64,000 bases of DNA from positions 302,155 through 366,154 of the forward strand of contig NZ_HG964407.1 of the NCBI RefSeq assembly GCF_000612805.1, read 5' to 3'. Both the position numbers and the translations under genes were made by a program. Each line of letters opens with the position of its first letter. Positions within the stretch are counted from its first letter, which is position 1. The stretch comes from Bacillus ndiopicus. Its GTDB lineage: Bacteria > Bacillota > Bacilli > Bacillales_A > Planococcaceae. Of this stretch, positions 53,625 to 63,159 are shown piece by piece. Below the pieces are notes generated by a model, which was given only the letters and a program-made list of their open reading frames with translations, was not told the DNA's origin and did not search any database.

Positions 53625-54149
53625 TTATAGTCCCTTCTCTTGTAAAAGGTTCACAATTTCTCGATTAAATGCTGGTAAGTCGTTTGGGGTACGACTTGTT
53701 ACAAGCTGCTTTTGACAAACAAATACTTCCTCATCGTGGAATTTTGCGCCTGCGTATTCCAAATCTACTTTAATCGATTTGTAGCCTGTTGTATCACGTC
53801 CCTCTAGGGATTTTGCTGTAATTAATAATTGCGGACCATGACAAATTGCAAATACAGGCTTCATTTCATCCATAAAATGCTTTGCGAATGCGACGATACG
53901 ATCGTCATCACGCAACAAATCTGGTGAAAATCCACCAGGGATAAATAGGGCGTCAAAATCGGCTGGATTTACTTCATCTACACCGTAATTAATTTTTACA
54001 GTTGCCTCCCCTTGCTTGCCAGTTACCGTTTTATTGCCTTCTTTATCAATGTTAATAACCGTGTGCCCAGCTGCTTCTAGCGCTTCCTTTGGGCTTGTGT
54101 ACTCACTGTCTTCAAACTTGTCCGTAATTAATGTTGCTACTTTGGCCAT
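53625..54149 (-). CDS. DJ-1/PfpI-family stress protein (YfkM-like)
   Basis: This 174-residue protein of the PfpI/YhbO/YfkM group has an early VATLITDKFEDSEYTSP (with the conserved Glu), FIPGGFSPDLLR near residue 75 and the nucleophile in VFAICHGPQLLI (about residue 103). Relatives are general-stress proteins with glyoxalase or deglycase activity. ATG 54149 has AAAGGAG at good spacing; a long upstream ATG extension runs through the glmM terminator and is rejected. It sits between glmM and glmS as an extra gene with its own terminator. Confidence 0.9.
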   Translation of the reverse strand: MAKVATLITDKFEDSEYTSPKEALEAAGHTVINIDKEGNKTVTGKQGEATVKINYGVDEVNPADFDALFIPGGFSPDLLRDDDRIVAFAKHFMDEMKPVFAICHGPQLLITAKSLEGRDTTGYKSIKVDLEYAGAKFHDEEVFVCQKQLVTSRTPNDLPAFNREIVNLLQEKGL

Positions 54150-54215
54150 TTCATTACACTCCTTTGAATTTAGTACAATTGTATACTTCCCCTTTAGCAT
54201 CCGATATAAACCTAA

Positions 54216-54257
54216 AAAAAGTACTATAGAGATTCTCTTCTCCATAGTACTTTCAAA
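54216..54257 (-). terminator. Terminator after glmM
   Basis: AAAGTACTATGGAGA and TCTCTATAGTACTTT form a long stem with a T run on the minus strand, five bases after the glmM stop. Confidence 0.85.
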
Positions 54258-54261
54258 TTTA

Positions 54262-55614
54262 TTATTCAGTTAAACCCATTTCCGTGCGTACCACATTGGC
54301 AATTCTCTCCACATACGCTACACATTCTTCCTCTGTAGCAGCCTCTACCATAACACGAACTAGTGGCTCTGTACCTGAAGGGCGCACTAATACACGGCCA
54401 TTGCCTTGCATTTCTGCCTCAACCTCAGCAATTACTGCTGCGACTTTTTCATTTGTAGTTACAGCGTGTTTATCTGTTACACGAATGTTCACTAGGCGTT
54501 GAGGGAAAACAGTCATTTCAGACGCTAGCTCTGATAGACGCTTGCCTGACATTTTCATGATGTTAACGAGTTGAATAGCTGTTAGTAAGCCATCTCCAGT
54601 CGTATTGAAATCTAAAAATACGATATGACCAGATTGCTCGCCGCCAAAATTATAATCGTTTGTACGCATTTCCTCAACAACATAGCGGTCGCCTACTGCC
54701 GTTTGCACGCTCTCCATCATATGTTCACGTAGCGCTTTATAGAAGCCCATATTACTCATTACTGTTGAAACAACTGTATTCTTCTTTAAACGACCTTTTG
54801 CGTTTAAATATTTGCTAATAATAAACATAATTTGGTCGCCATCTACAATTTGACCTTTTTCGTCTACTGCGATTAAACGATCCCCATCACCATCGAAGGC
54901 AAGACCTATATCTGCACCTCGTTCAACGACGAACTCAGCCAATTTTTCGGGATGCGTAGAGCCTACACCATCATTAATATTTAAGCCAGTTGGAGATGAT
55001 CCCATCGTTGAAATATCCGCCTCTAAATCTGCAAATAAATGCGTAGCAAGAGACGAGGTTGCACCGTGTGCACAGTCTAACGCTACATGAATATTGACGA
55101 ATTCTTCTTCCACTGTTTGCTTTAAGTAAGAAATATATTTTTGTCCACCCTCAAAATAATCATTTACAGAACCGATGTCTGCACCAACTGGGCGTGGTAA
55201 AGTATCCTCAGATGCATCAAGTAAGCTTTCAATTTCAGCCTCCTGTGCATCGGATAATTTAAAGCCATCAGAACCGAAAAATTTAATACCGTTATCTGCA
55301 ACTGGGTTATGTGATGCAGAAATCATTACACCTGCATCCGCATTCATAACACGAGTTAAATAAGCTACGCCTGGTGTGCTGATAACCCCTAGACGCATTA
55401 CTTCTACACCAATCGATAACAGACCCGCCACTAATGCACCTTCAAGCATTTCACCCGAAATGCGTGTGTCTCGTCCAATAAGTACTTTCGGTCGATTTTC
55501 TGTATCCTTCGTTAAAACATAGCCGCCAGCGCGCCCTAGCTTAAACGCAAGCTCTGGCGTCAATTCGCTATTCGCTACCCCGCGGATGCCATCTGTTCCG
55601 AAATATTTACCCAT
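54262..55614 (-). CDS. glmM: Phosphoglucosamine mutase
   Basis: It interconverts glucosamine-6-phosphate and glucosamine-1-phosphate, the step after GlmS. The 450-residue protein has [15 protein letters not shown] at the start, the phosphoserine loop [18 protein letters not shown] (about residue 100), metal loop [13 protein letters not shown], sugar loop GGEQSGH and phosphate loop [14 protein letters not shown]. It starts behind AGGAGAG. It is the third gene of the cdaA-cdaR-glmM block, a conserved linkage in which GlmM also binds and restrains CdaA. Confidence 0.97.
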   Translation of the reverse strand: MGKYFGTDGIRGVANSELTPELAFKLGRAGGYVLTKDTENRPKVLIGRDTRISGEMLEGALVAGLLSIGVEVMRLGVISTPGVAYLTRVMNADAGVMISASHNPVADNGIKFFGSDGFKLSDAQEAEIESLLDASEDTLPRPVGADIGSVNDYFEGGQKYISYLKQTVEEEFVNIHVALDCAHGATSSLATHLFADLEADISTMGSSPTGLNINDGVGSTHPEKLAEFVVERGADIGLAFDGDGDRLIAVDEKGQIVDGDQIMFIISKYLNAKGRLKKNTVVSTVMSNMGFYKALREHMMESVQTAVGDRYVVEEMRTNDYNFGGEQSGHIVFLDFNTTGDGLLTAIQLVNIMKMSGKRLSELASEMTVFPQRLVNIRVTDKHAVTTNEKVAAVIAEVEAEMQGNGRVLVRPSGTEPLVRVMVEAATEEECVAYVERIANVVRTEMGLTE

Positions 55615-55755
55615 TACTTTTTCTCTCCTTCAATACTGCATTGTTAATCCAATCAATTATAAATCGGCGAACTCTCATCCAGATTTTTTTGCAATTTGGA
55701 GGTGGTTAACTAACCTTTAAAGACCCCTTCTCAAAATCTGTGACATCCACCTCTG

Positions 55756-56784
55756 CTATTCTTCTCCTGTATCCTCATCTGTTACAGGGGCTGTATTCCC
55801 ATCTGTTTCAGGGCTTTCAACTGTAGACGTTTCGCTTTCATCTTCTGCCACTGTAATATTGGCGTGAATAGTAACCGTTTCATTAGATAGTTTCATCGGA
55901 TTTTCCAGCTTTTGAATTTTCGCTTCATAATCTCCAGATTCCTTCAACTTGGATAAATCAAATTCGACAATCATCTCATTCAGTGAATCCACAATTGATT
56001 GTGGACCAGATACTTTAATGCTTTCTTGATTTAAAGACAATTCGTTGATTGTTATACCTTCTGGCAATTGTCCCGTTTGCTTCAGCGTAAGAGGAATTTC
56101 TCGATTATATTCGTCAATTTCAACATTGATTTCTACTGCCTCTGGCTGTATCGTGACATCAAGCTTATTTAAATCACGATCTAATACTTTCACATTCGCT
56201 TGTTGTTTGAATGACTGCGTAATGCCGTCCTCTGCCTTTATCGATGCTTTTACATAATTAATACTATCCATCACACTCTTTGCACCTGTGACAAAAACGT
56301 ACTTAGGCTCTGCTAGCATATTTTTCAAGACATAGCCTTCTTTTATTTGTCTACTATTTATTTCTGGCTCTACACGAAACTCCTTCGTCACCTTTTCTTC
56401 AATGCTGATATTAACAACTTGCGGATAAACGGTCACCTCTAATTTCTCAGAAAAGTTTTCAGTCTGTATTGTAACTCTATGTTCGCCAATTGACAATGAA
56501 CTTAAATCGACAAATACTTTATAATCTTTCGCTAGCTTCTCTCGCATGACGATAGGCGTAGGTCCTTCGATTCCTACATTGACAGTTTCCGGAAGCCCTG
56601 TTACGATTAGATTTTCATCATCATAATATACTTCCAACTTCACATCCTCAATAACATCTGCCTGCTTTTCACTAGGTGTACTTCGTGTTGAATTATTTTC
56701 GGACTGCACATAAAAAAATAATGCGATAGCAAGTAATAAAGCCGTAAGACGAATTAGCCAATTATTATTAAATAATTTATCCAT
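55756..56784 (-). CDS. cdaR: CdaA regulatory protein (YbbR-domain)
   Basis: This protein of about 342 residues has an N-terminal membrane helix (WLIRLTALLLAIALFFYVQS, residues 8-27) and four extracellular YbbR domains marked by repeated P--V-V-GP/A patterns (VTGLPETVNVGIEGP, YVFVTGAKSVMDSI, IKVSGPQSIVDSL). It ends in a low-complexity acidic tail (ESETSTVESPETDG). CdaR modulates the diadenylate cyclase CdaA. ATG 56784 has GGAGGGGG ahead; an upstream ATG lies inside cdaA. It overlaps the cdaA stop by eight bases. Confidence 0.95.
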   Translation of the reverse strand: MDKLFNNNWLIRLTALLLAIALFFYVQSENNSTRSTPSEKQADVIEDVKLEVYYDDENLIVTGLPETVNVGIEGPTPIVMREKLAKDYKVFVDLSSLSIGEHRVTIQTENFSEKLEVTVYPQVVNISIEEKVTKEFRVEPEINSRQIKEGYVLKNMLAEPKYVFVTGAKSVMDSINYVKASIKAEDGITQSFKQQANVKVLDRDLNKLDVTIQPEAVEINVEIDEYNREIPLTLKQTGQLPEGITINELSLNQESIKVSGPQSIVDSLNEMIVEFDLSKLKESGDYEAKIQKLENPMKLSNETVTIHANITVAEDESETSTVESPETDGNTAPVTDEDTGEE

Positions 56785-57616
56785 TCTTTTTCCCCCTCCA
56801 AGTCCACTTAGAGGCTTGATTTGTTTCTTGTTCAGATCCAAACCACGCTTTACGTAGCAATGCTTCGAATTCATCTATTGTTAAATTACGATGTAAATTA
56901 CCGTTTATTGTAATACTAATTGCACCAGTTTCTTCTGAAACAACAATTGTAATCGCATCTGTTACTTCACTTAAACCTAATGCTGCTCGATGTCGTGTAC
57001 CTAATTCCTTAGAGATAAACGGGCTTTCAGACAATGGTAAATAACATGCCGCTGCTGCAATTTTATCCTTTTGCATAATAACTGCCCCATCATGTAACGG
57101 TGTATTTGGGATGAAAATATTAATTAGTAGCTCTGAGGATGCAGTAGCATTCATTGCTATCCCTGTTTCAATATATTCTGTTAAGCCAGTTTCCTTTTCA
57201 ATTGATATTAAAGCACCGATACGTCGTTTTGCCATATAACTGACTGATTTCTTCATCGCTTCAATTAGGCGCGTCTGCTCTTCATCTTGTTGATTCGTTG
57301 AACGTTGGAATAACTTCCCTCTACCCAATTGCTCAAGTGCACGGCGTATTTCAGGTTGAAAAATAATAATGATTGCTAAAAAACCCCACTCAATAACTTG
57401 CTTTAGTAAATAATCAAGTGTACTTAAACCAAAAAGGGATGTAGCAATCTTAGCGATAACAATAACAAATATCCCTTTTAACAGCTGAACAGCCTTTGTT
57501 CCTTGAATAAGACCCAACAGCTTGTAGATTACATACCACACGACTAGTACATCTATAAAGCCAAATATATAACTTGCAGGTGTAAAATCTGTAAATTGAT
57601 TCATTATTAACTGCAC
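56777..57616 (-). CDS. cdaA: Diadenylate cyclase CdaA
   Basis: It makes c-di-AMP, the essential second messenger for potassium and wall homeostasis. The 279-residue protein has three N-terminal helices (about 15-35, 42-60, 68-85), then the DAC domain with ALEQLGRGKLFQR, the catalytic TPLHDGAVIMQK (DGA motif) and GTRHRAALGLSE (RHR motif). The start is GTG 57616 behind GGGGGA; an ATG four codons later is the alternative. It leads the cdaA-cdaR-glmM operon. Confidence 0.96.
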   Translation of the reverse strand: MQLIMNQFTDFTPASYIFGFIDVLVVWYVIYKLLGLIQGTKAVQLLKGIFVIVIAKIATSLFGLSTLDYLLKQVIEWGFLAIIIIFQPEIRRALEQLGRGKLFQRSTNQQDEEQTRLIEAMKKSVSYMAKRRIGALISIEKETGLTEYIETGIAMNATASSELLINIFIPNTPLHDGAVIMQKDKIAAAACYLPLSESPFISKELGTRHRAALGLSEVTDAITIVVSEETGAISITINGNLHRNLTIDEFEALLRKAWFGSEQETNQASKWTWRGKKNG

Positions 57617-57699
57617 GTGGCATCCCCCACTTTTCTAACTGTTGCATACAAAAATAGTATAACACACTTCTACTTGTTACCGCTTTCTCTAGAGAGCTA

Positions 57700-57757
57700 T
57701 AAAAGTAAAAAAATGAGTGTAGATGAATGATTTTTCATTTCATCTACACCCTATCTT
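57700..57757 (-). terminator. Terminator after rsiW
   Basis: GTGTAGATGAA and TTCATCTACAC flank a short loop, with a T7 run on the minus strand. It separates sigW-rsiW from cdaA. Confidence 0.88.
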
Positions 57758-57792
57758 TATCGAACGTTCAAGTTCAGAAAAAGTTGCATGAA

Positions 57793-58404
57793 TTATTCAA
57801 ACAACGCCATGGCGTCATTCGCTAATTTTTTTATTTTATACCAAAGCCAATCGAATGTCTCATTTATCTCTTCGATTTGTCCTGATACAACAGCAGTAGA
57901 AGCCATATAACTGCCGTTAATTACTGTAACGTTGCCATCTACTTCCCCTTCAATGATTAGGTTGCCATTTTTTACGACGACATCCCCTTTAACAACTTCA
58001 CCCTTTGGTACAATCACAGTTTGCCCATCAACAACTAAATTTGGTTGTGTCGTGACAGAAAATTGATTGTCATTCGGATAGCTAGCCATTAAAGTTGCCC
58101 CCATTAATAGAAAGAAAACCGCAGCCGCCACAATAATCGGATGTCTGCGTAGCCATTTCTGAATACCCAATACATTTTTACGCTTTGGTAAACGACCCAT
58201 TACATTCGCCTCAAAATGCGGAGGCGCCATAATATGTGTCGCACTTTTGACAAATGCAACTGTATCGCTTAGCTCATGCATATGCTTTTGACAGCTTACG
58301 CAGCTTTGCATATGCTTTTTCAGCTCTTGTTCATGCTCACGCGTAATATCGCCATCTAAATAATCATGCATATAGTCAATGTAATGTTCAGGACACATTC
58401 CCAT
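57793..58404 (-). CDS. rsiW: Anti-sigma-W factor
   Basis: This 203-residue membrane protein holds SigW inactive until it is cut by site-1 and site-2 proteases under envelope stress. The cytoplasmic zinc-binding ZAS domain shows KKHMQSCVSCQKHM (H-x3-C-x2-C, about residues 30-38). One helix follows (PIIVAAAVFFLLMGATLMAS, about 90-110). The outside domain has a DUF-type beta repeat (VVKGDVVVKNGNLIIEGEVD). It starts 13 bases after the sigW stop behind AGGAGGGG. Confidence 0.95.
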   Translation of the reverse strand: MGMCPEHYIDYMHDYLDGDITREHEQELKKHMQSCVSCQKHMHELSDTVAFVKSATHIMAPPHFEANVMGRLPKRKNVLGIQKWLRRHPIIVAAAVFFLLMGATLMASYPNDNQFSVTTQPNLVVDGQTVIVPKGEVVKGDVVVKNGNLIIEGEVDGNVTVINGSYMASTAVVSGQIEEINETFDWLWYKIKKLANDAMALFE

Positions 58405-58417
58405 GCGAATTCCCCTC

Positions 58418-58981
58418 CTACAAATTGTTTAACTGCTTGCGAAGTGCTTCCCGACCACGATGAATACGCGTCTTTACTGTGCCAAGGGGCATATCAAGAA
58501 TTTCACTAATTTCTTGTAGTGATAGCTCTTCAATGTATTTAAGAACAATGACAGAGCGATATTTGTCTGGCAATCGGCTAATCTCGTATTGAATGCGGTC
58601 CTGTAGCTCCATTTGTTCCACTGCTTCTTCTGGTAGCTGCTCATCTGCTGCAATTTGTGAATACATATCTAAACCATCTGTCCCAGCAACTTCCGCATCT
58701 AAATAATAATCTGGCTTCTTTTTACGAATGCGGTCAATGCAAAGATTCGTGGCTATACGATATATCCACGTTGAAAATTTCCTTTTTTGATCGTACGAGT
58801 GCAAATTAATATATGCACGGATAAATGCCTCTTGTGCAATGTCCTCTGCCTCTTGCTTGTTACCAAGCATCCGATAACAAATTTGATACAGCTTGTGCTG
58901 ATAGAGGTTCACAATATCGGCGTATGCGTTTTGATCACCTTTAAGCACTTGCTTTATTCTCTTGTTCACTAACGCATCCAT
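58418..58981 (-). CDS. sigW: ECF RNA polymerase sigma factor SigW
   Basis: This 187-residue extracytoplasmic-function sigma factor has region 2 with AYADIVNLYQHKLYQICYRM and DIAQEAFIRAYINLHSYDQK, and region 4 with LPDKYRSVIVLKYIEELSLQ and GTVKTRIHRGREALRK. It directs the envelope-stress and antimicrobial-peptide regulon. It is co-transcribed with rsiW and preceded by a consensus SigW promoter, so it autoregulates. Confidence 0.96.
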   Translation of the reverse strand: MDALVNKRIKQVLKGDQNAYADIVNLYQHKLYQICYRMLGNKQEAEDIAQEAFIRAYINLHSYDQKRKFSTWIYRIATNLCIDRIRKKKPDYYLDAEVAGTDGLDMYSQIAADEQLPEEAVEQMELQDRIQYEISRLPDKYRSVIVLKYIEELSLQEISEILDMPLGTVKTRIHRGREALRKQLNNL

Positions 58982-59021
58982 CGTGCCAATCCTCTCTACC
59001 TTCTAAGCTGTTATTAACATA

Positions 59022-59047
59022 TACGTACACCCTTAAGAAAGGTTTCA
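59022..59047 (-). promoter_or_regulatory. SigW autoregulatory promoter
   Basis: TGAAAC (59047-59042), a 16-base spacer and CGTA (59025-59022) on the minus strand match the SigW consensus exactly. It lies about 40 bases upstream of sigW. Confidence 0.9.
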
Positions 59048-59143
59048 GTTTTTCTTTTTATTATACCAAAATTTAAAATAAAAATTGTAGTAAATTCAAT
59101 TTTGTTTAGATTTTGTATAGTTAATAGGAGAAATATAAAAAGA

Positions 59144-59182
59144 CTGCGTGGAAAGCAGATAAATACCTGCTTTCCACTGCAG
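59144..59182 (-). terminator. Terminator after rocF
   Basis: CAGTGGAAAGCAG and CTGCTTTCCAC(G) form a stable stem just past the rocF stop. Confidence 0.8.
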
Positions 59183-59187
59183 TCCCC

Positions 59188-60087
59188 TTACACTAGTGTT
59201 TCACCGAACAATGAACCAATTAATGCTACAGCTACGTTTGCTGTTTTGTTTTTATCATCTAATATTGGATTAACTTCTACAAACTCCACAGAAGTAAGCA
59301 TGCCCGACTCTTGTAACATTTCCATAGCTAGGTGACTTTCGCGGTATGTAATACCTCCTGCTACAGGTGTACCAACACCTGGCGTGTACAATGGATCTAA
59401 TCCATCTAAATCTAAAGATAAATGTAGGCCGTCAACACCACGCTCTTGTAAATAACGAATCGCATCCTCCATAACTGCTGTCATACCAAGACGGTCAACT
59501 TCGTGCATTGTGTAAACTTTAATATTTTTTTCTTTAATTAGCTCACGTTCCCCTTCATCGACAGAACGAGCACCAATAATAATTACATTTTCCGCTTTCA
59601 CTTTTGGCCCTTCATGATGAATCGATGTTAAACGCTCATGACCAAGCCCTAAGCTTACTGCTAATGGCATACCGTGAATATTGCCAGAAGGAGTAGATTC
59701 TGGTGTGTTAATGTCTGCATGTGCATCAAACCAAATAACACCTAAGTTTTTATATTTCTCAAGCCCAGCTAATGTACCAATAGCGATGCTGTGATCTCCA
59801 CCAAGCACAAGCGGCGTATAATTTTCATTTATTGCACCTTCAACTTTTTGTGCAAGCTTTTCACATACTTCCACTACTTCATCTAAGTTCAATAATTTTT
59901 CATTTTGCTCTTTTTTCACAGGCGTTTTTTCTACGCGAATATCGCCCTCATCCTTCACTGTATATCCTAGTGCCTCTAAACGCTCCACAACACCTGCATA
60001 TCGAATAGCACTTGGACCCATATCGACACCGCGGCGTCTTTGTCCGTAATCTGATGGAACCCCAATAATAGCAACTGATTTGTTCAT
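59188..60087 (-). CDS. rocF: Arginase
   Basis: It hydrolyses arginine to ornithine and urea. The 299-residue cytosolic enzyme has the three manganese-binding signatures: GGDHSIAIG (about residue 97), WFDAHADINTPE (about 120) and SLDLDGLDP (about 225), with GNIHGMPLA in between. It starts MNKSVAIIGVPSDYGQ behind GAAGGGAG. Its position next to sigW is the same as in other Bacillales. It stands alone with its own terminator. Confidence 0.96.
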   Translation of the reverse strand: MNKSVAIIGVPSDYGQRRRGVDMGPSAIRYAGVVERLEALGYTVKDEGDIRVEKTPVKKEQNEKLLNLDEVVEVCEKLAQKVEGAINENYTPLVLGGDHSIAIGTLAGLEKYKNLGVIWFDAHADINTPESTPSGNIHGMPLAVSLGLGHERLTSIHHEGPKVKAENVIIIGARSVDEGERELIKEKNIKVYTMHEVDRLGMTAVMEDAIRYLQERGVDGLHLSLDLDGLDPLYTPGVGTPVAGGITYRESHLAMEMLQESGMLTSVEFVEVNPILDDKNKTANVAVALIGSLFGETLV

Positions 60088-60618
60088 ATTCTCTCATAAC
60101 TCCCTTCGATTAATACCTCTATTGTAAAACGAAATAGGCAGTTGGCTCAACTCGACATTTTCATGCATAATTATTCAATAAATTTATAAAAATTTTTAAT
60201 TTTAAGTTTAATAAAATCCATACAAAAATGATTATATCAACAATTTTTCATTCGTTTACTTTATTACATAAAGCAACCTTCAATATACATTCCATATTTT
60301 ACAAAATAATAAATCTTATTATGCCCTTGTTGTTTATTAATTACGACTTAACCATTGCTGTTTTTTTCGGGCTGAGTGGGAAGTCTGTCCTCCTCGTTAT
60401 GCAGCTCTCCCAGGCTGATACACAGTATCCAGCTTACCACCTATAAAGGTTTATGAAATCAAGGTAAATTCAATGCTACTAGCAGTGTAATGATTTTTTG
60501 AGTCTAGTCGATTTCGTGCAAAAATGGATTCGTTATTTATAATGTTTTTCGCTGTCAACAATTGAGAGAACTTTAACTTGAATAATCTAGAGATGCAAAT
60601 GTAATTTTTGGAGGGGAT
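60088..60618. other. Intergenic region with one structured GC-richer block
   Basis: Most of this 530-base stretch is AT-rich and featureless. The block 60369-60440 is different: on the minus strand it reads GCTGGATACTGTGTATCAGC, a hairpin with loop TGT and one bulged G, followed by a purine/pyrimidine-rich CGAGGAGGACAGACTTCCCA. No convincing protein is encoded. It may be a small RNA or repeat. Confidence 0.35.
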
Positions 60619-62049
60619 TTATAACGCCCCCTCTTGATTCCAAATAACAAGCTTTGTTTCAGTCATTTCATGAATTGTATATTTGATCCCTTCTTTACCT
60701 GTTCCACTCTGTTTCACCCCTCCATAGGGCATTTGATCTACACGATATGTTGGTACATCGTTGATTACTACACCGCCAACTGAGAGCTTTTTAGAAGCTG
60801 TAAAAGCTGTTTGAATATCATTCGTAAAAATACCTGCCTGTAAACCATAGTTTGAATCGTTAATTGCCTCAATTCCTTCTTCAATTGAAGAAATTTTATT
60901 AATACTAACTATCGGTGCAAAAACTTCCTGGCAACTTACTTTTGATTTTCTATCAACATTCGCCAAAATCGTAGGTAGTAAAATGCCATCTTCTACTTTA
61001 CCACCATATAGAAGGCTCGCTCCTTCAGCAATAGCCTCAGCAATCCATTGTTTTGCTCGTTGTTGCTCTTTTTCATGAATCATTGCAGATATATCTGTTG
61101 TCTCATCTAATGGAGAGCCTATTTTTAAGTCCTGCGTTTTAGCAATCATTTCTTCGACAAATTCATCAAAAGCATCCTCTACAACATAAACTCGCTGTAA
61201 TGAAATACATACTTGCCCTTGATTAGAAAATGCACCTGTAACACATTTATTCGCAACATATGGTATGTTGACATTTCGGTCTACAATTAACCCAGAATTC
61301 GAACCTAATTCTAGTGCTACACGTTTTAGTCCTGACTTCTCTTTAATTTGAATACCAACTGCTGGGCTACCTGTAAATGTAATCAATTTGACTTTGTCAT
61401 TCTCTACAAGCGCATCTCCTACGATACCACCACTCCCTAAAAGGACATTAAATGCTCCTTTAGGTAAGTTAGTACTATCAATGATTTTCGCTAAAAATAA
61501 TGCAGATAGAGGGGTTTGCGATGCGGGCTTGAGCACTATTGTATTACCAGCAGCAATAGCCGGACCAACTTTATGTGCCACTAAATTTTGTGGAAAATTG
61601 AAAGGTGTAATTGCTGCAATAATTCCTAATGGCTGTTCTAAAGTGTAAGCAAATCTATTTTGCCCTGTTTTCGCTGCATCCATTGGTATTATTTCACCAA
61701 CAAGACGCTTCGCCTCATCTCCTGCAAAGCGATAAGTTTCAATTGTGCGATCAATTTCACCTAACGCAAATTTTAGTGGCTTAGAACTTTCCTGGGAAAT
61801 AATTTTAGCAGCCTCTAATCGCTTTTTAGCAAAAGCCTGAGCAATTGAATAAAGGATATTAGCCCTTTCTATTGCTGTAAGGCTTGCCATCGCTTGCTGT
61901 GCCCTATCAGCTGCCTCCACAGCAGCTGATACATCCTCTTTTGTTGCCCGAGGTATTTTTGCAATTACCTCCTTTGTATATGGTGATTTTAATTCAACAT
62001 AGTCAACTGTAGAAATCCATTCGCCATTGATGTACATTTTTTTATCCAA
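60619..62049 (-). CDS. Aldehyde dehydrogenase family protein
   Basis: This NAD(P)-dependent dehydrogenase of about 476 residues oxidises an aldehyde to the acid. Signatures are ITPFNFPQNLVAHKVGPAIA (about residue 140), VLKPASQTPLSAL, TFTGSPAVG, ALELGSNSG (catalytic Glu; Ser replaces the usual second Gly), and the nucleophile in NQGQVCISLQR (about residue 283). The overall wording fits the lactaldehyde/succinate-semialdehyde/glyceraldehyde-phosphate dehydrogenase branch. A TTG at 62049 fits GAGAGGAAG best; an ATG at 62037 is the alternative. It is monocistronic. The substrate is not determined. Confidence 0.9.
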   Translation of the reverse strand: MDKKMYINGEWISTVDYVELKSPYTKEVIAKIPRATKEDVSAAVEAADRAQQAMASLTAIERANILYSIAQAFAKKRLEAAKIISQESSKPLKFALGEIDRTIETYRFAGDEAKRLVGEIIPMDAAKTGQNRFAYTLEQPLGIIAAITPFNFPQNLVAHKVGPAIAAGNTIVLKPASQTPLSALFLAKIIDSTNLPKGAFNVLLGSGGIVGDALVENDKVKLITFTGSPAVGIQIKEKSGLKRVALELGSNSGLIVDRNVNIPYVANKCVTGAFSNQGQVCISLQRVYVVEDAFDEFVEEMIAKTQDLKIGSPLDETTDISAMIHEKEQQRAKQWIAEAIAEGASLLYGGKVEDGILLPTILANVDRKSKVSCQEVFAPIVSINKISSIEEGIEAINDSNYGLQAGIFTNDIQTAFTASKKLSVGGVVINDVPTYRVDQMPYGGVKQSGTGKEGIKYTIHEMTETKLVIWNQEGAL

Positions 62050-62198
62050 AATTAACTTCCTCTCCAAACTTATTTATTCAAAACTTCAGTCACTAATATG
62101 TAGCCATTATATAGTAAAAAATACGGGTCTCCTTTAATCACTTCCCAGTTCTTCCACTAAAAAGTTTATACTAAACATTGTTAATGTTTTCCTTAATA

Positions 62199-62236
62199 AC
62201 AAAAAAGAGCTTCCTTAATAGGAAACTCTTTTGAAT
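62199..62236 (-). terminator. Terminator of the tRNA cluster
   Basis: AAAAGAGTTTCC and GGAAGCTCTTTT flank a short loop with a T run on the minus strand, six bases after tRNA-Lys. Confidence 0.85.
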
Positions 62237-62241
62237 AAAGA

Positions 62242-62314
62242 TGAGCCATGAAGGACTCGAACCTTCGACCCTCTGATTAAAAGTCAGATGCTCTACCGAC
62301 TGAGCTAATGGCTC
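62242..62314 (-). tRNA. tRNA-Lys (TTT)
   Basis: It begins GAGCCATTAGCTCAGTCGG, has anticodon loop CTTTTAA and T-arm GGTTCGAGTCC, and the acceptor closes as ATGGCTC-A. CCA is not encoded. Confidence 0.97.
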
Positions 62315-62328
62315 AAAAAATAAAAAAA

Positions 62329-62403
62329 TGGCTGGGGTACTAGGATTCGAACCTAGGCATGACGGAATCAAAATCCGTTGCCTTACCGCTTGGCTATACC
62401 CCA
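62329..62403 (-). tRNA. tRNA-Gln (TTG)
   Basis: It begins TGGGGTATAGCCAAGCGGT, has anticodon loop TTTTGAT, a GGTTCGAATCC arm, and ends with encoded CCA. Confidence 0.97.
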
Positions 62404-62417
62404 AACATTTTAAAAGA

Positions 62418-62501
62418 TGGTGGAGGGGGACGGATTCGAACCGCCGAACCCTAAGGAGCGGATTTACAGTCCGCCGCGTTTAGCCACTTCGCTACCCCTC
62501 C
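62418..62501 (-). tRNA. tRNA-Tyr (GTA)
   Basis: It begins GGAGGGGTAGCGAAGTGGC, has anticodon loop CTGTAAA, and the long variable arm expected for tRNA-Tyr (CTCCTTAGGG). CCA is encoded. Confidence 0.97.
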
Positions 62502-62517
62502 GGCATAACACTTGAAA

Positions 62518-62593
62518 TGGTGGAGGATGACGGGTTCGAACCGCCGACCCCCTGCTTGTAAGGCAGGTGCTCTCCCAGCTGAGCTAATCCTCC
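62518..62593 (-). tRNA. tRNA-Val (TAC)
   Basis: It begins GGAGGATTAGCTCAGCTGG, has anticodon loop CTTACAA, T-arm GGTTCGAACCC, and encoded CCA. Confidence 0.96.
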
Positions 62594-62627
62594 ATAGATG
62601 AGTGTTAATATTTTTTAAATTTTCAAA

Positions 62628-62702
62628 TGGTGACCCGTACGGGATTCGAACCCGTGTTACCGCCGTGAAAGGGCGGTGTCTTAACCACTTGACCAACGGG
62701 CC
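62628..62702 (-). tRNA. tRNA-Glu (TTC)
   Basis: It begins GGCCCGTTGGTCAAGTGGTT, has anticodon loop CTTTCAC, T-arm GGTTCGAATCC, and encoded CCA. Confidence 0.97.
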
Positions 62703-62845
62703 AGTTAAAACATTTCAAACAAGACAAGAATTATAATAACATATTTTTTTTATTTGTACAAGCTTTTCAACAAATATTTTTTAATTTTTTTGTTATAAAT
62801 AATGTTAATATAATTTTTATCCATTCAGATAATGAGCAAAAAAAA

Positions 62846-62920
62846 TGGCTCCGAAGGCAGGGCTCGAACCTGCGACCAACCGGTTAACAGCCGGTTGCTC
62901 TACCACTGAGCTACTTCGGA
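62846..62920 (-). tRNA. tRNA-Asn (GTT)
   Basis: It begins TCCGAAGTAGCTCAGTGGT, has anticodon loop CTGTTAA, T-arm GGTTCGAGCCC, and encoded CCA. It is separated from tRNA-Glu by about 140 AT-rich bases. Confidence 0.97.
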
Positions 62921-63159
62921 ACGTTCATATTTACTTATGCACTTTGTATACACTACTTAGTACATTTACTATTATAACAATCATTTTAATTATTACAAGT
63001 GCTTTTTAAAATAAACAAAATTTTTATTTAGTGTACTGTTGACCACCCTTATTTAACTAAAAATAATCTTATATTTAGTATAGCTCTTTGAAATAGAATT
63101 TAATCAAAATAAACTTTTTTATTGAATAACGGTGTCCAACATTGAAATCCTTTGTAGCT

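Noticed and set aside
60228..60446. 72-codon plus-strand frame in the rocF to aldehyde dehydrogenase gap
   Set aside because: It has no ribosome binding site, its composition matches AT-rich non-coding DNA, and its end runs through the structured block.
62171..62696. Open frames across the tRNA cluster
   Set aside because: They read through tRNA genes and carry no coding signals.
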